From assembly GCF_000798815.1 (NCBI RefSeq), contig NZ_JTLD01000003.1, positions 1-64,000 of the forward strand: a stretch of DNA of 64,000 bases, in the 5' to 3' direction. Position numbers and translations under genes: made by a program. A model generated the notes under the pieces. It was given only the letters and a program-made list of their open reading frames with translations. It was not told where the DNA came from and made no database searches. This DNA is from Alistipes sp. ZOR0009. GTDB taxonomy: Bacteria; Bacteroidota; Bacteroidia; Bacteroidales; ZOR0009. Shown piece after piece: positions 29,301-39,175 of this stretch (positions within the stretch are counted from its first letter, which is position 1; every line of letters starts with the position of its first letter).

Positions 29301-32300
29301 CGGTTAGCTTTAATGGAACTGGGGCGCAGGATATCCCCGCGTTAAATGTCCCCTACAATAATGTAGAGGTAGAAGGGGGCGGAACTAAGACGCTAGCTGG
29401 TAATGTTACGGTTAATACAAACCTTATTCTGAATGGAGCAGTGCTCGAGTTGGCTGGATATAATCTAACCTTAGCCAATACTGCAGCTACTGCTATTACC
29501 GCAGGTGCTCCATTTAGTAGTACCAATATGATATCTACCAACGGTGTTGGTTTCCTTCAAAAGAATGCAGCAGCCGTGGCGGGCTTGCAGATAGCCTACC
29601 CTGTTGGTTCGGGAGGTTACTATTCTCCGGTAACCATATCAAGTATAGCCACGATCTACCCATCCAACATACAGGTAAGGGCTATTCCTTCTGCAATTAA
29701 CCCCAGCTACATAAAAAAATACTGGGAGTTGAAGCCTAGTGCTGCGGTTACCAATGCTACAGCAACCTTTACCTATGCAGCCGACGAGTTAAATGGAGCC
29801 ATGCCTAGCATCTCCTTCTCTCCCGATAACGGAGCTACATGGCAAAACCCTCCTTTGAGTGGAACGCAATCTTTCAGTGGCACTTCGTTTACCATTACAG
29901 GTACCACCGCTTTGTCGGGTTGGTGGACCATGGGGTACCGTACCTTCTACTCTTACCAAACGGGTGATTGGAATCAGCCCACATCATGGACTTCCGATCC
30001 TAGTGGAACGCTACAGATAGGTAGTGCAATACCGGGATATAACGATAGGGTAGTGGTGCTGACTGGTCGTACCATTACGCTTACTGCCGATGTGGCCGAT
30101 AAGAATTTGGATGTAACCATCGATAATGGAGGTTTCCTTGATATGGGAGCCTACAAGTTTACAGGTACACCAACAAATCTTCTTGCGCTGCGTGGGCAAG
30201 GTACCTTGAAGCTTGCCTCCTCCAACTTCCCAACTGCGCCAACCAATACGCTGGTGCAAGCTGGTGGTGGTACGGTGGAGTACAATAATAGCGCAAGCTT
30301 CGATCTGCCACTTGCTCAAGCTACATTCAATAACCTTACCATTAATACAGATGTAGCGGCTGTTGCAACGCAGAAGAATAATCTTACAGTATTTGGGAAC
30401 CTGTATGTAAAGCAGGGAAACTTTAAAATAAACGATGATGCATCAACCGCACGCCGAGAGCTTACCGTTAACGGAGATATTACGGTTGATGCCGCAGGAA
30501 AAGTTAGCGTAGGTAAAGGACAAACCAACCAAGCACCTAGCGGTACACCCCCATTTATCGACTACTACGATCGCTACTCGCATAGGGTAGTGCTAAAGGG
30601 TGACTTTGTCAACCGCGGAGATGTGCGCTTTACCAACCAGACTTTCCCTGTATATAATGCTAATCCTGCCGATGGTTTTGCGACGGTTTACTTTCAGGGC
30701 GAGGCTAACAACGCTGTTACCTGCGAAGGTGTTACCATATTCTACAACATGGTTGTGGATAAGGGAGCCGATCAGACCTACTCGCTAACGGTTACCCCTT
30801 CGGCCTACCAAAACTTTAGGCTGTATGGGCGCAACGACAGAGCCGGATATATCGCCGCACCAGCAACGGCCGACAATCCCAACATTCAAAAGGCGTTGTG
30901 GATTAGAAATGGTTCGTTGGTGCTTTCTGGATTTTCAATAATACCCTCGCTAACCGAAAGCGATGCGGGAGGAACACCCAACGGCGACTATTTTATCCCT
31001 GCCAATGGTGCGCTTGTATTAGACAACCCTAACGCGATTGTGCTGGTTACTGCCGATAGCTACAGGGAGGTAAATGCCGCCTATGGCTTAACAGGAGGTT
31101 CCGATGCTGCCTATGGTATTGATGTAGACGATGGTTCCTACGAGGCGTTATCCATTCTTGGTAAAGTTCAGGTTAATGACGGATACCTCTCTACCCGTGA
31201 GTCTACAGGTATTGTTACGTGGACAGATGCCTCCTCTCAGTTTATTGTAAACGGTGGGGTGGTAGATGCAAAGCAGTTCAGATCGGGAGGTGCAAGCACC
31301 GGTAAGTCGTCGTACATTCAAACTGGCGGGCAGTTTATCCTACGTGGTCGATTCCAGCGCACACCTGCTGCGTATGGCACTCCTCAAGACTTGGCTGCAT
31401 CTTCAGCTGCTACGGTTAATACCGCTCGTACGGTTAGCTCTACCGATGGATCTAAGGCCGTATTTAGCTTAGAAGACCCTTCCAACGTCTTTTCGATGTC
31501 GGCGGGTACCATGAGCATTTACGATATAGTGGGAGGGAAGGCTATTGATATCTTCTCCTCGCCTGGAAATATAAACGTTTCGGGTGGTACGGTAGAGCTG
31601 ATTCCTACGGCCGGTACCGTATTGGGCGATCAGCCTACATGGTTACTCTCGTCCAACGCCCCTTTTGCCAACTTAACGGTAAGGCGTCCTAGCAGTACGA
31701 GCGAAGTGAGGTTAAACACAGGCTACCCATCGCTGGTGGTGCAAAACGATTTTACGTTAAGTACCGCCTCATTCAATGCTAACAACCTGAATGTTTCTGT
31801 TGGTGGTAATTTCTCCATCTCGTCGGGCTCTACCTATACAACGGGTAATAACTGGACCGTGCTTAACGGTGCCGGCAACCAGCAGATGGAGGTAAACACC
31901 GCAGCGGCATTGCCGCTAAAGAAGCTGAAGGTGGATAAGCCCGCTGGAAGCATCCTTACGCTTATCGGGTCGCAGGCTACCATCAACGTTGCCGACTCGC
32001 TAATGATTTTGAAAGGAACGCTGAATGATGGAGGTAAGCTGATAGACATGGTTGCTTCTGCCACTACCACCACATCGTACCTATATAATAGTGGTGTACA
32101 TGCGGGTGCCGGAAAGATTCGCCTAAGCGACACCGATCCGCAGGTGATTGACGGCGATGGTACCGGTGTTTTTCAAAATCTCGATCTAAACAATACGAAC
32201 TCGGCCGCTGCTCCCATATCGTTGGCCAGCAGTATTGCCGTTAATGGGGTGCTAACGCTATCGCAGAATAAACTTTTTGATATAAAGACATTCGGCTTAA

Positions 32301-35300
32301 GGCTTAATGCGTCATCGTTTATTGCCAATGCGGGCCCAACGCGCTATGTTGTTACCGCAGGTAGCTTGGGTGATGGTGGTATTACCCGCGAGTACTCGGC
32401 CGCATCAAAGTCTTTCCTATTTCCTATTGGTACGGTTTCTACCCGACATGCGGCACCTGTTTACTCGCCAGCAACGCTTACTGTTAACGGTAACCCATCG
32501 GCCTACGGAACTATTACCGTAAACCCAGTTGGGTACGAGCATCCTGCAACAACCAGCAACGGACGCACGTTAACCTACTTCTGGAGAGTTAAATCGAACA
32601 ACTTTACCTTGGGTGCCGCAACGGTAACCCACTCATATACCTACGACCAGGCAGATGTGGTGGCGGCTGGTGCTGATCCTACAGAAGTGGGGTACGTTCC
32701 TGCTCGTTATGTTGCAAGTACCACATCTTGGACTAAGGGAGTCGCAGCCGAAGTAGACGAGACCAATAATATAGTTGGAGGTGCATTCCTTAACAGTAAA
32801 GCCTTTATCGATGGCGACTATACCGCGGGTGATGATACGCCAACTAATCCTTTTGGTACTCCAACGAAATACTATAGTAGGCAGTCGGGGGCATGGGATA
32901 ATAATGCCACCTGGTCGCTAACGGGGCATAGTGGCACTGCTGCTGCATCGTATCCTACAATTAATGACATTGTTATTATTGGAGGTAACGATGTTGTATC
33001 CTTGAATAAGGGGACTGTTGCTACACCAATCCCCAGTGCTTATGTAGGTGGATGTGCCAGCTTGCAGATCGAGAAAGGTTCTGCCCTCGATTTGTTTACA
33101 TATACTGCAGGGAACTATGGTATGGTAATTAACCATCCTAACGGGAATGGGCTAGTTCGGGTTACTGCTCCAAAGGTTACGGTTACTTCTACGCCTCAAT
33201 TTTTCTCGTTCCCATCTGGAGATTTCTCTGACTTTAATAATAACAAGGGAACTACCGAGTATTATGATACAGATGGTAAGTCTGGCGCTATTTATATCTT
33301 ACCGTCTAACGTTACCTCCTACGGTAATTTGATACTTACGGCATACAATGGCGACAACCTTGTGCTTCCCAATAGCGCATATATAACCGTTAATGGCGAC
33401 TTGACCTGTACAAGTAGCGATAATAACAACCTTTCTTGGATATGTATGAGCTGGAATACCAACTATTCGAGCTACAACTACTCCAATGCTTATAATCCTA
33501 CTATCGAAAAGACGGTGCGTATAAAGGGAAATCTCAACGTCCTTTCGGGAACCTTTATGTTTATGGACGATAAGGCACCTCAGCATCTAATAGTCGATGG
33601 CGATGTTGTTGTTGCTCCTGCAAATGGGAATATCAACTGCTTGGTTGCTGGTGGAGGAACTCCTGGTGGAGCTCCTATGCCTAATACAATGGTTATTGGT
33701 GATAGCTTAATCAATAATAATAATGTAACCCTACGCAATGGTGCTTACTACTGCAACCTTACCTTTACCGGTGGTAACAATGCAGCGTTAACCAACACCT
33801 CTGGCACCCCAACCACCATTCTAAATAAGCTTACTATTGATAAGGGGACATCGCAGAGCACAACTTTTACGGTTGATGTAGCAGGCACATTAGGCACGCT
33901 TACAGATAACTGGCTAACTCTTAAGAATGGTACGTTACGCTATACTCGAAATAATCCGAATTCGGATTTTACCATTAGCACCACAACGCCATTCTCGATA
34001 CCATCTACCGCTGGGCTATTTATCGACTATGCCAACTCGGGTAATAGGAGAATACTTATAGCTAATGCGGCATCGGATGTGAACGATTTATACCTCGATG
34101 GTAAGCTAACCATCAACAAAGGTTTGGTGTATGTTGGTAACCCGGGTGGTACAACCAACAATAGCGATATCGAATATTCTGGTGGTGGGCTATCGGAGAT
34201 TGAGGTAAACGGCGGTTCGCTATTTGTAAACGGGCAAATACGTCGAAACGTATCGTCAACAGTTGGGGTACTTAAGTACACGCAAACGGGAGGTGCTGTT
34301 ACGGTGTATGGCAATAATCCTATAGCAACACGTGCTAAGCTCGAGGTGCTAAATGCTGGAAGCTCCTTTAATATGAGCGGAGGAACGCTTTCCGTTGTAC
34401 GTGGCGGAGGAACCACCTTTGGCGATCTCTACCTTCGTCCGGCCAGCGGTGCCGTTTCGGGCGGAGATATCATCTTTACGCAAACTCCTGCGAGTGGCAC
34501 AACCATTGATGCCGTTCAGAATTATATGCTAGAGAGTAATATTGCGCTGAATAACCTTTTTGTAACGGGGAAAACCGCGGCAACAGCACGTAATGCTACG
34601 CTTACGCTTATGGTTAGTCCGCTTACCTTGAAGGGGAATTTAACCTTAAGTAATACCAATAGTATCTTCGTTGCCAACAACCGAAACGTAACTATAGGTG
34701 GTAACTTTACGAACAACGGTACCTATACCTACGGTACCAACACCACCACATTTAACGGAAATACGCAAACGATCACCGGTACCTCTACTACCGACTTCTA
34801 CGATATGGTAGTTTCGCCAGTGAGCACGCTTGCTGTTTCGAAGAATTTTACGGTTAACGACGATCTTACCATAACCAGCGGTGCGCTAAACTTGGGAGCC
34901 AACAGGCTAACGCTAAAAGGCGACCTTGTAAATAACGGTGCCTATACCGATAATAATAGCAACGGGGTTGTCCTTCAGGGGACCGCTAAGCAGCTGGTAT
35001 CTGGTAGCGGAAGCTTTGGGCGTCTGATGCTCGATAATGCCGCTGGAGCAAGAAGCTTAAGTAGCATATCGCTGCAAAACGACCTTGTGCTTAGCAAGGG
35101 TATATTTGATATTAACCAGTACCAGCTTACCTTATCGCAAACCAGCAGCATTGGTGGCGCACCATTCGACGTTACCAAGATGGTTGTTACAGATGGTGTT
35201 GCCAGCAACTTGGGGATGCGCAAGTTCTTTGCCAGCAATCCTGCGGCTGCATTTACCTTCCCCATTGGAGTAAATGGTAAGTACACGCCAGCCATCTTGA

Positions 35301-38083
35301 ATATCACAGCCAGCTCAACGGTGGGCTATATAAACATAATGGCAGTTAATAGTAACCACCCGGCCGTTCTCGATCCGAATAACGTGCTGCATTACTACTG
35401 GAAAACCGAAAGTTCGGGGATTACGGGCTTTAAGGGGAGTGTTACCTATCAGTATCTCGCTGGTGATGTTGCTGGTGGTCCAGAAGCCGACTACGTAGCG
35501 GCCAACCTAATGCTACCCGGCTCCTTCTGGAGTAAGGCTACCACGGGTGCAGCTACCGATAATGTCGATGAAACACTGCACCAGGCAAGGTTTAACTTTA
35601 ACGGGGTAAGCAACCTCTCTGGCGACTATACCGCTGGTCTGGACCCTGCTTTACCAGACGATGTGCCCAGCTACCGATCGGTTAAGAACGGCAGCTGGAC
35701 CGATGTGGCCACCTGGGAGCCCGTTGGTGCTTCGCCTCCATGTCCTGCTGGTGGTCCTAACGGATTTAACGTAATTATCGACCACGAGGTGACGGCGGAT
35801 GCCAGCTATTGCTTTGCCTACCAAACTACCATAAACGGAAAGCTCAAGATGGTGAAGCCCTTCTTTGGCCACAACCTCGGTAATGTAGATGGTACTGGAA
35901 CCATTTATCTGGAAGCCGGGAACCTTCCTGCAGGTAACTTTGACAGCTTTTTAGACTGCTCGAACAATGGAACCATCGAGTATGGTGGTGATGGTACCTA
36001 TACCGTTATTGCCAGCCAGTTTGATGCGGTACCTAATATGGTATTCTCGGGAACAGGGAACCGTATTTTACCAGCGAAGGATCTTACCATTTGCCGTCGA
36101 TTTGTAATTAATGGGCCAACGGTGGATAATAGCGTTAGCAACCGTAAGCTAACCATGCTGGGAACAGTGGAACGTTACGGTACCGGTTTCTTTTTATGTG
36201 GATCGGGCCCTAATGCCATTGTTAGCCTTTCGGGGACTACGCCTCAAACTATAGGAGGTCCATTGGGAGACTTTGCTGGCACATGCGTATTTGCCACCTT
36301 GGAGATTAACAACAGTACGGGAGTTACCATTGGTGCTAATGGTAACATTGCAACGGCAAAGCTGCTGCTTACTAAGGGTAATGTAACCACTTCTACAGCC
36401 AATAAGCTTTATGTATTTGGTGGCGTTGGTGCGGCAATACCTGTTAACGGAACGCCCGAATCGTTTGTTAATGGGCCTCTGCAGGCGCGTATTCTTCCTG
36501 GTAGCTACTTCCAGTACCCAGTAGGTAAGGGAACGGACTTGAGCCATCCTGTAACGGTTTACTCCAATGCCGCATCGTCTCTCTACTGGACAGTGGAGTA
36601 CTTCTCGCCAAATGCAACCTATGCTTCCGCTACGGCTCCTTTAGTGGATGTGAATCAGACCGAATATTGGACAGTTAGGCCTGAAAGTATTGCCTCGGCT
36701 CCTGGCAAAATTAAGCTGGGATGGGATACCCAGAGCGATCTAAATCCGCTGATGACCATAAATGGAATGCCAGACATGCGAGTTGCCTTATATAATACCG
36801 GAACTTCTAAGTGGGAGGAGCAGGCTTCTACCGCTTCTGGTTCTAGCTCGTTAGGAGACGTTGCTACCAGCTCGTGGCTTACCATACCATCTTCTTATGC
36901 CCGTTTTACTACCGCTACAGTTTCGTCTACACGTCCTATAGCCTCCCTTAATCCGGGGCCTTCGGTATGTGGTAGCTCGGGTATTCCGGTAAAGGTAACT
37001 GCGTACACGGCCATCTCTTTCCCATATACCATAACCTATAGTATAGACGGAACTGTTCAGGCTCCTATAACCATCAATGCTATGCCTTATTCTATTCCAA
37101 CTAACACTTTTGGAGAGTATAAGCTGCTTACATTTAAGTACAATGGAGGTGCTTTGACGGGTGTGGTAAATACCTCTACTGCAACGGCCTACCAGTCGCC
37201 AACGGCATCCAATGCGGGTATCGATCAGTCGCAGTGTAGCAGCACGCACGTATATCTAAATGCAAACAATCCAGCGCCATACGCTGGTGCTTGGTCTATC
37301 GTTTCGGGTGCTGGTGGTAACGTAATAAACTCCAACAGCAGCAGTAGCGAGTTTATTGGTATTGCGGGTAATACCTATACGCTGCGTTGGACGATTACCA
37401 ACGGAACCTGTAAATCTACCGACGATGTGGTGATTGCCTTCCCGTTGATGTCGCAAAAGCCAGGTGCATTTACCGCATCGCCCAAGAACGTATGCCAAGG
37501 CTCTACCGGAAAGATATACTCGGTGCCCAACCAACCCGGAACTTCCTATACCTGGTCGTACTCTGGCGGAGGGGTAACCATTACCGGCAGCAGCAGCAGC
37601 GTGAGCCTCGACTTTAGCGGTACCTCTACCAGCGGTACGCTTAGCGTTACGGCTACCAACAGTTGTGGTGCCACCAGCGATCCGCGTACGGTAAACGTAA
37701 CGGTAATACCGCCACCTACGGTAACCCTCGATCCCGTTTGCATTCCTTCGGGATTTGCCAAACCGCTGGGGTGCGCCGAGGGAACTACCGTGCTGAAGGT
37801 AACTGCCGATGCGGGACAGTCGTATACCTGGAATATGAACGGACTTGGTGGATTTACCCCAGCCAACGGGGTAGATGTTAGCCAGATATCGGCCACTTGG
37901 CTCGATAACGCCACGCTATTCCCCTCGTCGGCACCCAACCCAACCACGCTGGATACGACCGTAAAGGTGACCGTTTTAAATCTTTCTAATGGATGTTCAA
38001 CATCTCTAAACATACCAATTACTATCTTTAGGAGGGTGCAAACAGGCCCACCCTTCCATGTTGGAAACAACGTGGCTAAGTAG
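26366..38083 (+). CDS. Giant exported multi-module surface protein A (3905 aa)
   Basis: The signal peptide includes an unusual charged prefix (MLAMGKG...NRGLR) before the hydrophobic core; cleavage is predicted after CSG, leaving Gln. The mature chain is almost entirely Thr/Ser/Asn/Gly-rich, strand-forming repeats. I count five super-modules opened by a phrase like YYSxQSGxWNxxxSW (nucleotides near 26490, 28070, 29960, 32880, 35680), followed by T-L-D-x-G-x-x-HNFG strand repeats, FNGNGxQ turns and blocks like FPIGVNGKYTP...YWKTE. Ig/PKD-like domains fill about 36950-38083, ending in a Cys-containing domain and the tail TGPPFHVGNNVAK. It has no TPS, RTX, LPXTG or recognised T9SS type A/B domain, and I cannot assign a ligand. 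The long repetitive design suggests an extracellular fibre or adhesin (inference). Antisense open frames across it are artefacts of its codon bias. Confidence 0.9.
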   Translation: MLAMGKGIFVSTTNRGLRILLLLFVFSLPYWCSGQNVGDYRTKVTGAWNWSSAANWERCVTAGTWVGATSTDYPGQNPLVGVVTIQNNTNVTLDVSPANAIGSLAIIATSSNTSMTIGAANVISVLGGVTITPSSSANVNSSLNVGAGSLSCATLSSSNSGNDSRDAVVTIGTGTLNASGSIAMDANANRNSIAFTGGGTINVVGNFVTGTVTANTGIINVGGSFTPSVYTANTGTVNYNGNGSQNVGSYTYYNLATSTGGSKTLPSANITINGTLSVNSSTLLFDAANARTITVVGNLMGDGAIDMSPSNQTHSLNLGGASNSIGSLVTGTAASTITYNRAGNQDIFPSPNYRNLTINGGGNKSLTGDVTIGGTLTLTSGEVVLGASNLTLAGTAAVGGTLNSSNHVNASGTGQLKKVFAAGATASYTLPVGDGINYSPINLVFTANTQQRTIGVKVTDAKHPNDATATDYLTRYWSFTDDQAGSGTYTYTATFNYLNAAADVVGAVANVRVNRWDGSLWTQYNTTPVSPTTAITITGGTETTAPLNGSSFTGRVNGPVTYTWNKPNATASYTDPSSWTPARLSPQTTDILLFDNAGAAVATGVPAETVARLLLVNGSNVTLQPLAGADRVLTIGGGSGDDLDIAAGTTLTVGNTGVNNVNLTMGLLSTGVVKGTLVNAGIVTSSAFLFNFYANSTYTHARNGGTIPNATWNPTSTCSVTGTTNTAPAGLNQSFGNLTLSSSSLTAAVTASLSGNTTVSGNLYIAGTSSTNKFGLNLAGFNFTVNGTTVVDANGQLIDGTAGGTNLFVGRVSTNASGVWNVNQPTSFRGGLTVDGTFTGGAYTFDTNDQTIDGNSAITIPSIVVATAGKTLTNLTSNGLTVSGAISGAGNFTNGNATTPASLSVTATTPFTLTGMLDLASNPNTVNYSGTGAQTIGAYSFYNLTSSSSGARTLASTGTISISGVFTKGTNSYTTTGSTVSFNGTGAQDIPALNVPYNNVEVEGGGTKTLAGNVTVNTNLILNGAVLELAGYNLTLANTAATAITAGAPFSSTNMISTNGVGFLQKNAAAVAGLQIAYPVGSGGYYSPVTISSIATIYPSNIQVRAIPSAINPSYIKKYWELKPSAAVTNATATFTYAADELNGAMPSISFSPDNGATWQNPPLSGTQSFSGTSFTITGTTALSGWWTMGYRTFYSYQTGDWNQPTSWTSDPSGTLQIGSAIPGYNDRVVVLTGRTITLTADVADKNLDVTIDNGGFLDMGAYKFTGTPTNLLALRGQGTLKLASSNFPTAPTNTLVQAGGGTVEYNNSASFDLPLAQATFNNLTINTDVAAVATQKNNLTVFGNLYVKQGNFKINDDASTARRELTVNGDITVDAAGKVSVGKGQTNQAPSGTPPFIDYYDRYSHRVVLKGDFVNRGDVRFTNQTFPVYNANPADGFATVYFQGEANNAVTCEGVTIFYNMVVDKGADQTYSLTVTPSAYQNFRLYGRNDRAGYIAAPATADNPNIQKALWIRNGSLVLSGFSIIPSLTESDAGGTPNGDYFIPANGALVLDNPNAIVLVTADSYREVNAAYGLTGGSDAAYGIDVDDGSYEALSILGKVQVNDGYLSTRESTGIVTWTDASSQFIVNGGVVDAKQFRSGGASTGKSSYIQTGGQFILRGRFQRTPAAYGTPQDLAASSAATVNTARTVSSTDGSKAVFSLEDPSNVFSMSAGTMSIYDIVGGKAIDIFSSPGNINVSGGTVELIPTAGTVLGDQPTWLLSSNAPFANLTVRRPSSTSEVRLNTGYPSLVVQNDFTLSTASFNANNLNVSVGGNFSISSGSTYTTGNNWTVLNGAGNQQMEVNTAAALPLKKLKVDKPAGSILTLIGSQATINVADSLMILKGTLNDGGKLIDMVASATTTTSYLYNSGVHAGAGKIRLSDTDPQVIDGDGTGVFQNLDLNNTNSAAAPISLASSIAVNGVLTLSQNKLFDIKTFGLRLNASSFIANAGPTRYVVTAGSLGDGGITREYSAASKSFLFPIGTVSTRHAAPVYSPATLTVNGNPSAYGTITVNPVGYEHPATTSNGRTLTYFWRVKSNNFTLGAATVTHSYTYDQADVVAAGADPTEVGYVPARYVASTTSWTKGVAAEVDETNNIVGGAFLNSKAFIDGDYTAGDDTPTNPFGTPTKYYSRQSGAWDNNATWSLTGHSGTAAASYPTINDIVIIGGNDVVSLNKGTVATPIPSAYVGGCASLQIEKGSALDLFTYTAGNYGMVINHPNGNGLVRVTAPKVTVTSTPQFFSFPSGDFSDFNNNKGTTEYYDTDGKSGAIYILPSNVTSYGNLILTAYNGDNLVLPNSAYITVNGDLTCTSSDNNNLSWICMSWNTNYSSYNYSNAYNPTIEKTVRIKGNLNVLSGTFMFMDDKAPQHLIVDGDVVVAPANGNINCLVAGGGTPGGAPMPNTMVIGDSLINNNNVTLRNGAYYCNLTFTGGNNAALTNTSGTPTTILNKLTIDKGTSQSTTFTVDVAGTLGTLTDNWLTLKNGTLRYTRNNPNSDFTISTTTPFSIPSTAGLFIDYANSGNRRILIANAASDVNDLYLDGKLTINKGLVYVGNPGGTTNNSDIEYSGGGLSEIEVNGGSLFVNGQIRRNVSSTVGVLKYTQTGGAVTVYGNNPIATRAKLEVLNAGSSFNMSGGTLSVVRGGGTTFGDLYLRPASGAVSGGDIIFTQTPASGTTIDAVQNYMLESNIALNNLFVTGKTAATARNATLTLMVSPLTLKGNLTLSNTNSIFVANNRNVTIGGNFTNNGTYTYGTNTTTFNGNTQTITGTSTTDFYDMVVSPVSTLAVSKNFTVNDDLTITSGALNLGANRLTLKGDLVNNGAYTDNNSNGVVLQGTAKQLVSGSGSFGRLMLDNAAGARSLSSISLQNDLVLSKGIFDINQYQLTLSQTSSIGGAPFDVTKMVVTDGVASNLGMRKFFASNPAAAFTFPIGVNGKYTPAILNITASSTVGYINIMAVNSNHPAVLDPNNVLHYYWKTESSGITGFKGSVTYQYLAGDVAGGPEADYVAANLMLPGSFWSKATTGAATDNVDETLHQARFNFNGVSNLSGDYTAGLDPALPDDVPSYRSVKNGSWTDVATWEPVGASPPCPAGGPNGFNVIIDHEVTADASYCFAYQTTINGKLKMVKPFFGHNLGNVDGTGTIYLEAGNLPAGNFDSFLDCSNNGTIEYGGDGTYTVIASQFDAVPNMVFSGTGNRILPAKDLTICRRFVINGPTVDNSVSNRKLTMLGTVERYGTGFFLCGSGPNAIVSLSGTTPQTIGGPLGDFAGTCVFATLEINNSTGVTIGANGNIATAKLLLTKGNVTTSTANKLYVFGGVGAAIPVNGTPESFVNGPLQARILPGSYFQYPVGKGTDLSHPVTVYSNAASSLYWTVEYFSPNATYASATAPLVDVNQTEYWTVRPESIASAPGKIKLGWDTQSDLNPLMTINGMPDMRVALYNTGTSKWEEQASTASGSSSLGDVATSSWLTIPSSYARFTTATVSSTRPIASLNPGPSVCGSSGIPVKVTAYTAISFPYTITYSIDGTVQAPITINAMPYSIPTNTFGEYKLLTFKYNGGALTGVVNTSTATAYQSPTASNAGIDQSQCSSTHVYLNANNPAPYAGAWSIVSGAGGNVINSNSSSSEFIGIAGNTYTLRWTITNGTCKSTDDVVIAFPLMSQKPGAFTASPKNVCQGSTGKIYSVPNQPGTSYTWSYSGGGVTITGSSSSVSLDFSGTSTSGTLSVTATNSCGATSDPRTVNVTVIPPPTVTLDPVCIPSGFAKPLGCAEGTTVLKVTADAGQSYTWNMNGLGGFTPANGVDVSQISATWLDNATLFPSSAPNPTTLDTTVKVTVLNLSNGCSTSLNIPITIFRRVQTGPPFHVGNNVAK
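38030..38083 (+). other. Conserved C-terminal tail of giant protein A
   Basis: Encodes RRVQTGPPFHVGNNVAK and the stop. It is the divergent member of the three tails (F for Y, V for I). The preceding domain (about 37735 on) has Cys in LGCAEGTTVL, YTWNM, and NGC, shared with B and C. Confidence 0.85.
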
Positions 38084-38115
38084 GCCTCTACTGATGTAGC
38101 ACAGCGAGAACCAGC

Positions 38116-38147
38116 GCCCTAGGAGTAATGCCCTAGGGCTTTTTTTT
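38116..38147 (+). terminator. Terminator of giant gene A
   Basis: Stem GCCCTAGG / CCTAGGGC followed by eight T. Confidence 0.9.
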
Positions 38148-38306
38148 ATGCTCGTTTGCTTGTTTTGAGGTTATCTGAAGGGTTCTTGACGTTTGGTAGG
38201 CGAGGTTATTTGCCTTAGCATAAAGCAGGCGGCATGCTGCTTAAGCGCTAGCTGGTAAAGATGGGGGCCTCCATGTTTGCATGTCTGAGATCAACAATTA
38301 CAAGCT

Positions 38307-38346
38307 CGATTAGGAGATGCCCACGTAGGCGGGCATCTCCTAATCG
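38307..38346. repeat. 16-bp perfect hairpin
   Basis: CGATTAGGAGATGCCC and GGGCATCTCCTAATCG flank the 8-base loop ACGTAGGC. There is no T-run, and it lies 220 bp past gene A, after its own terminator. It belongs to the gene-free interval 38148-39175, which otherwise holds the palindrome cluster 38571-38800 and an AT-rich stretch with the promoter region of the next gene. Confidence 0.85.
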
Positions 38347-38570
38347 AATGCAGCGCTATTTTAGGTGAGTTTGGGTAGAGGCAGACTCTTTGTGTATCGC
38401 ATAGCCTAAATTTGAACATGGGGCTACTGAATTTTACTTGTAGCGTTAACCCCGAGCTGTAGGCTCAGCTCCTGCTGCTGTTTTATTGCCCTTGCCGATT
38501 TATCCTCCTGCTGGCAGCAGCTCCTTTGTTCGGTGTACATATCGGGCTGGCTATTGGCAGCTGCAGCGTT

Positions 38571-38800
38571 GTTGCGCATGCGGAATTGTGTCGCTTGTGG
38601 GTACAAATGCGCTATTCCGTTAACGGAATTTTATATTTAGAGCCTCTGAAAGCTAAATTCCGCATGCGCAACGGTATGGACAGAGGGTACAAATGCGCTG
38701 TTGCGCATGCGGAATTCTGTATCAGGAGGGTACAAAAGCTAAATCCCGAAACGGGATTTAGCTTTTGGAGGCAACGTTGCCGCAATTCCGCATGCGCAAC
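38571..38800. repeat. Cluster of alternating inverted 17-mers and palindromes
   Basis: The 17-mer GTTGCGCATGCGGAATT occurs four times, identical each time, in alternating orientation: + at 38571, - at 38656, + at 38700, - at 38784. Between them GGGTACAAA recurs at 38599, 38685 and 38728, each leading into a palindrome: ATTCCGTTAACGGAAT (38614-38629); the 17-mer itself; and a perfect 15-bp stem AAAAGCTAAATCCCG / CGGGATTTAGCTTTT with an AAA loop (38734-38766). An overlapping open frame (38526-38915) is just the repeat read through. Confidence 0.92.
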
Positions 38801-39175
38801 GACACCGTCGTTGGCCCATATGCCCCCGATACCATTGCGGTATGGCGAAGAGTTAGGTAGTGGTATCCCTATTCTGTTTGGGGAATACCTTGCAATTATA
38901 TTTTCTATGTGCTAAAAATTTCACGCTACATAATGAACTTTTATAATGCATGTTGGTTCCAATATTGAGGATATGGTGTAGCTGCTGCTTTTTATTGCTG
39001 TATCGGGAAAACCCTTAAATGTGGTATGGCACCTAGCTCCTTCTCCTGATTCGTCGGCAGAATCGGGATGCCGAAAAAAAATATTAATGGCGTATTAAAA
39101 AAAAATGTATAAAAATTACGTCCATTTAAAAGAGTTGCCGTAAATTGTTTTCAAATTAAAAAAACATTGAGACTT

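Noticed and set aside
26366-38083. Many long antisense open frames (60-190 aa) across the giant genes
   Set aside because: They are shadows of the low-complexity Thr/Asn/Gly-rich coding frame; they lack starts with context, signal peptides or domain patterns.
38526-38915. 129-aa open frame in the palindrome cluster
   Set aside because: Most of it is the inverted repeat read through, with inconsistent composition and no homologous pattern.
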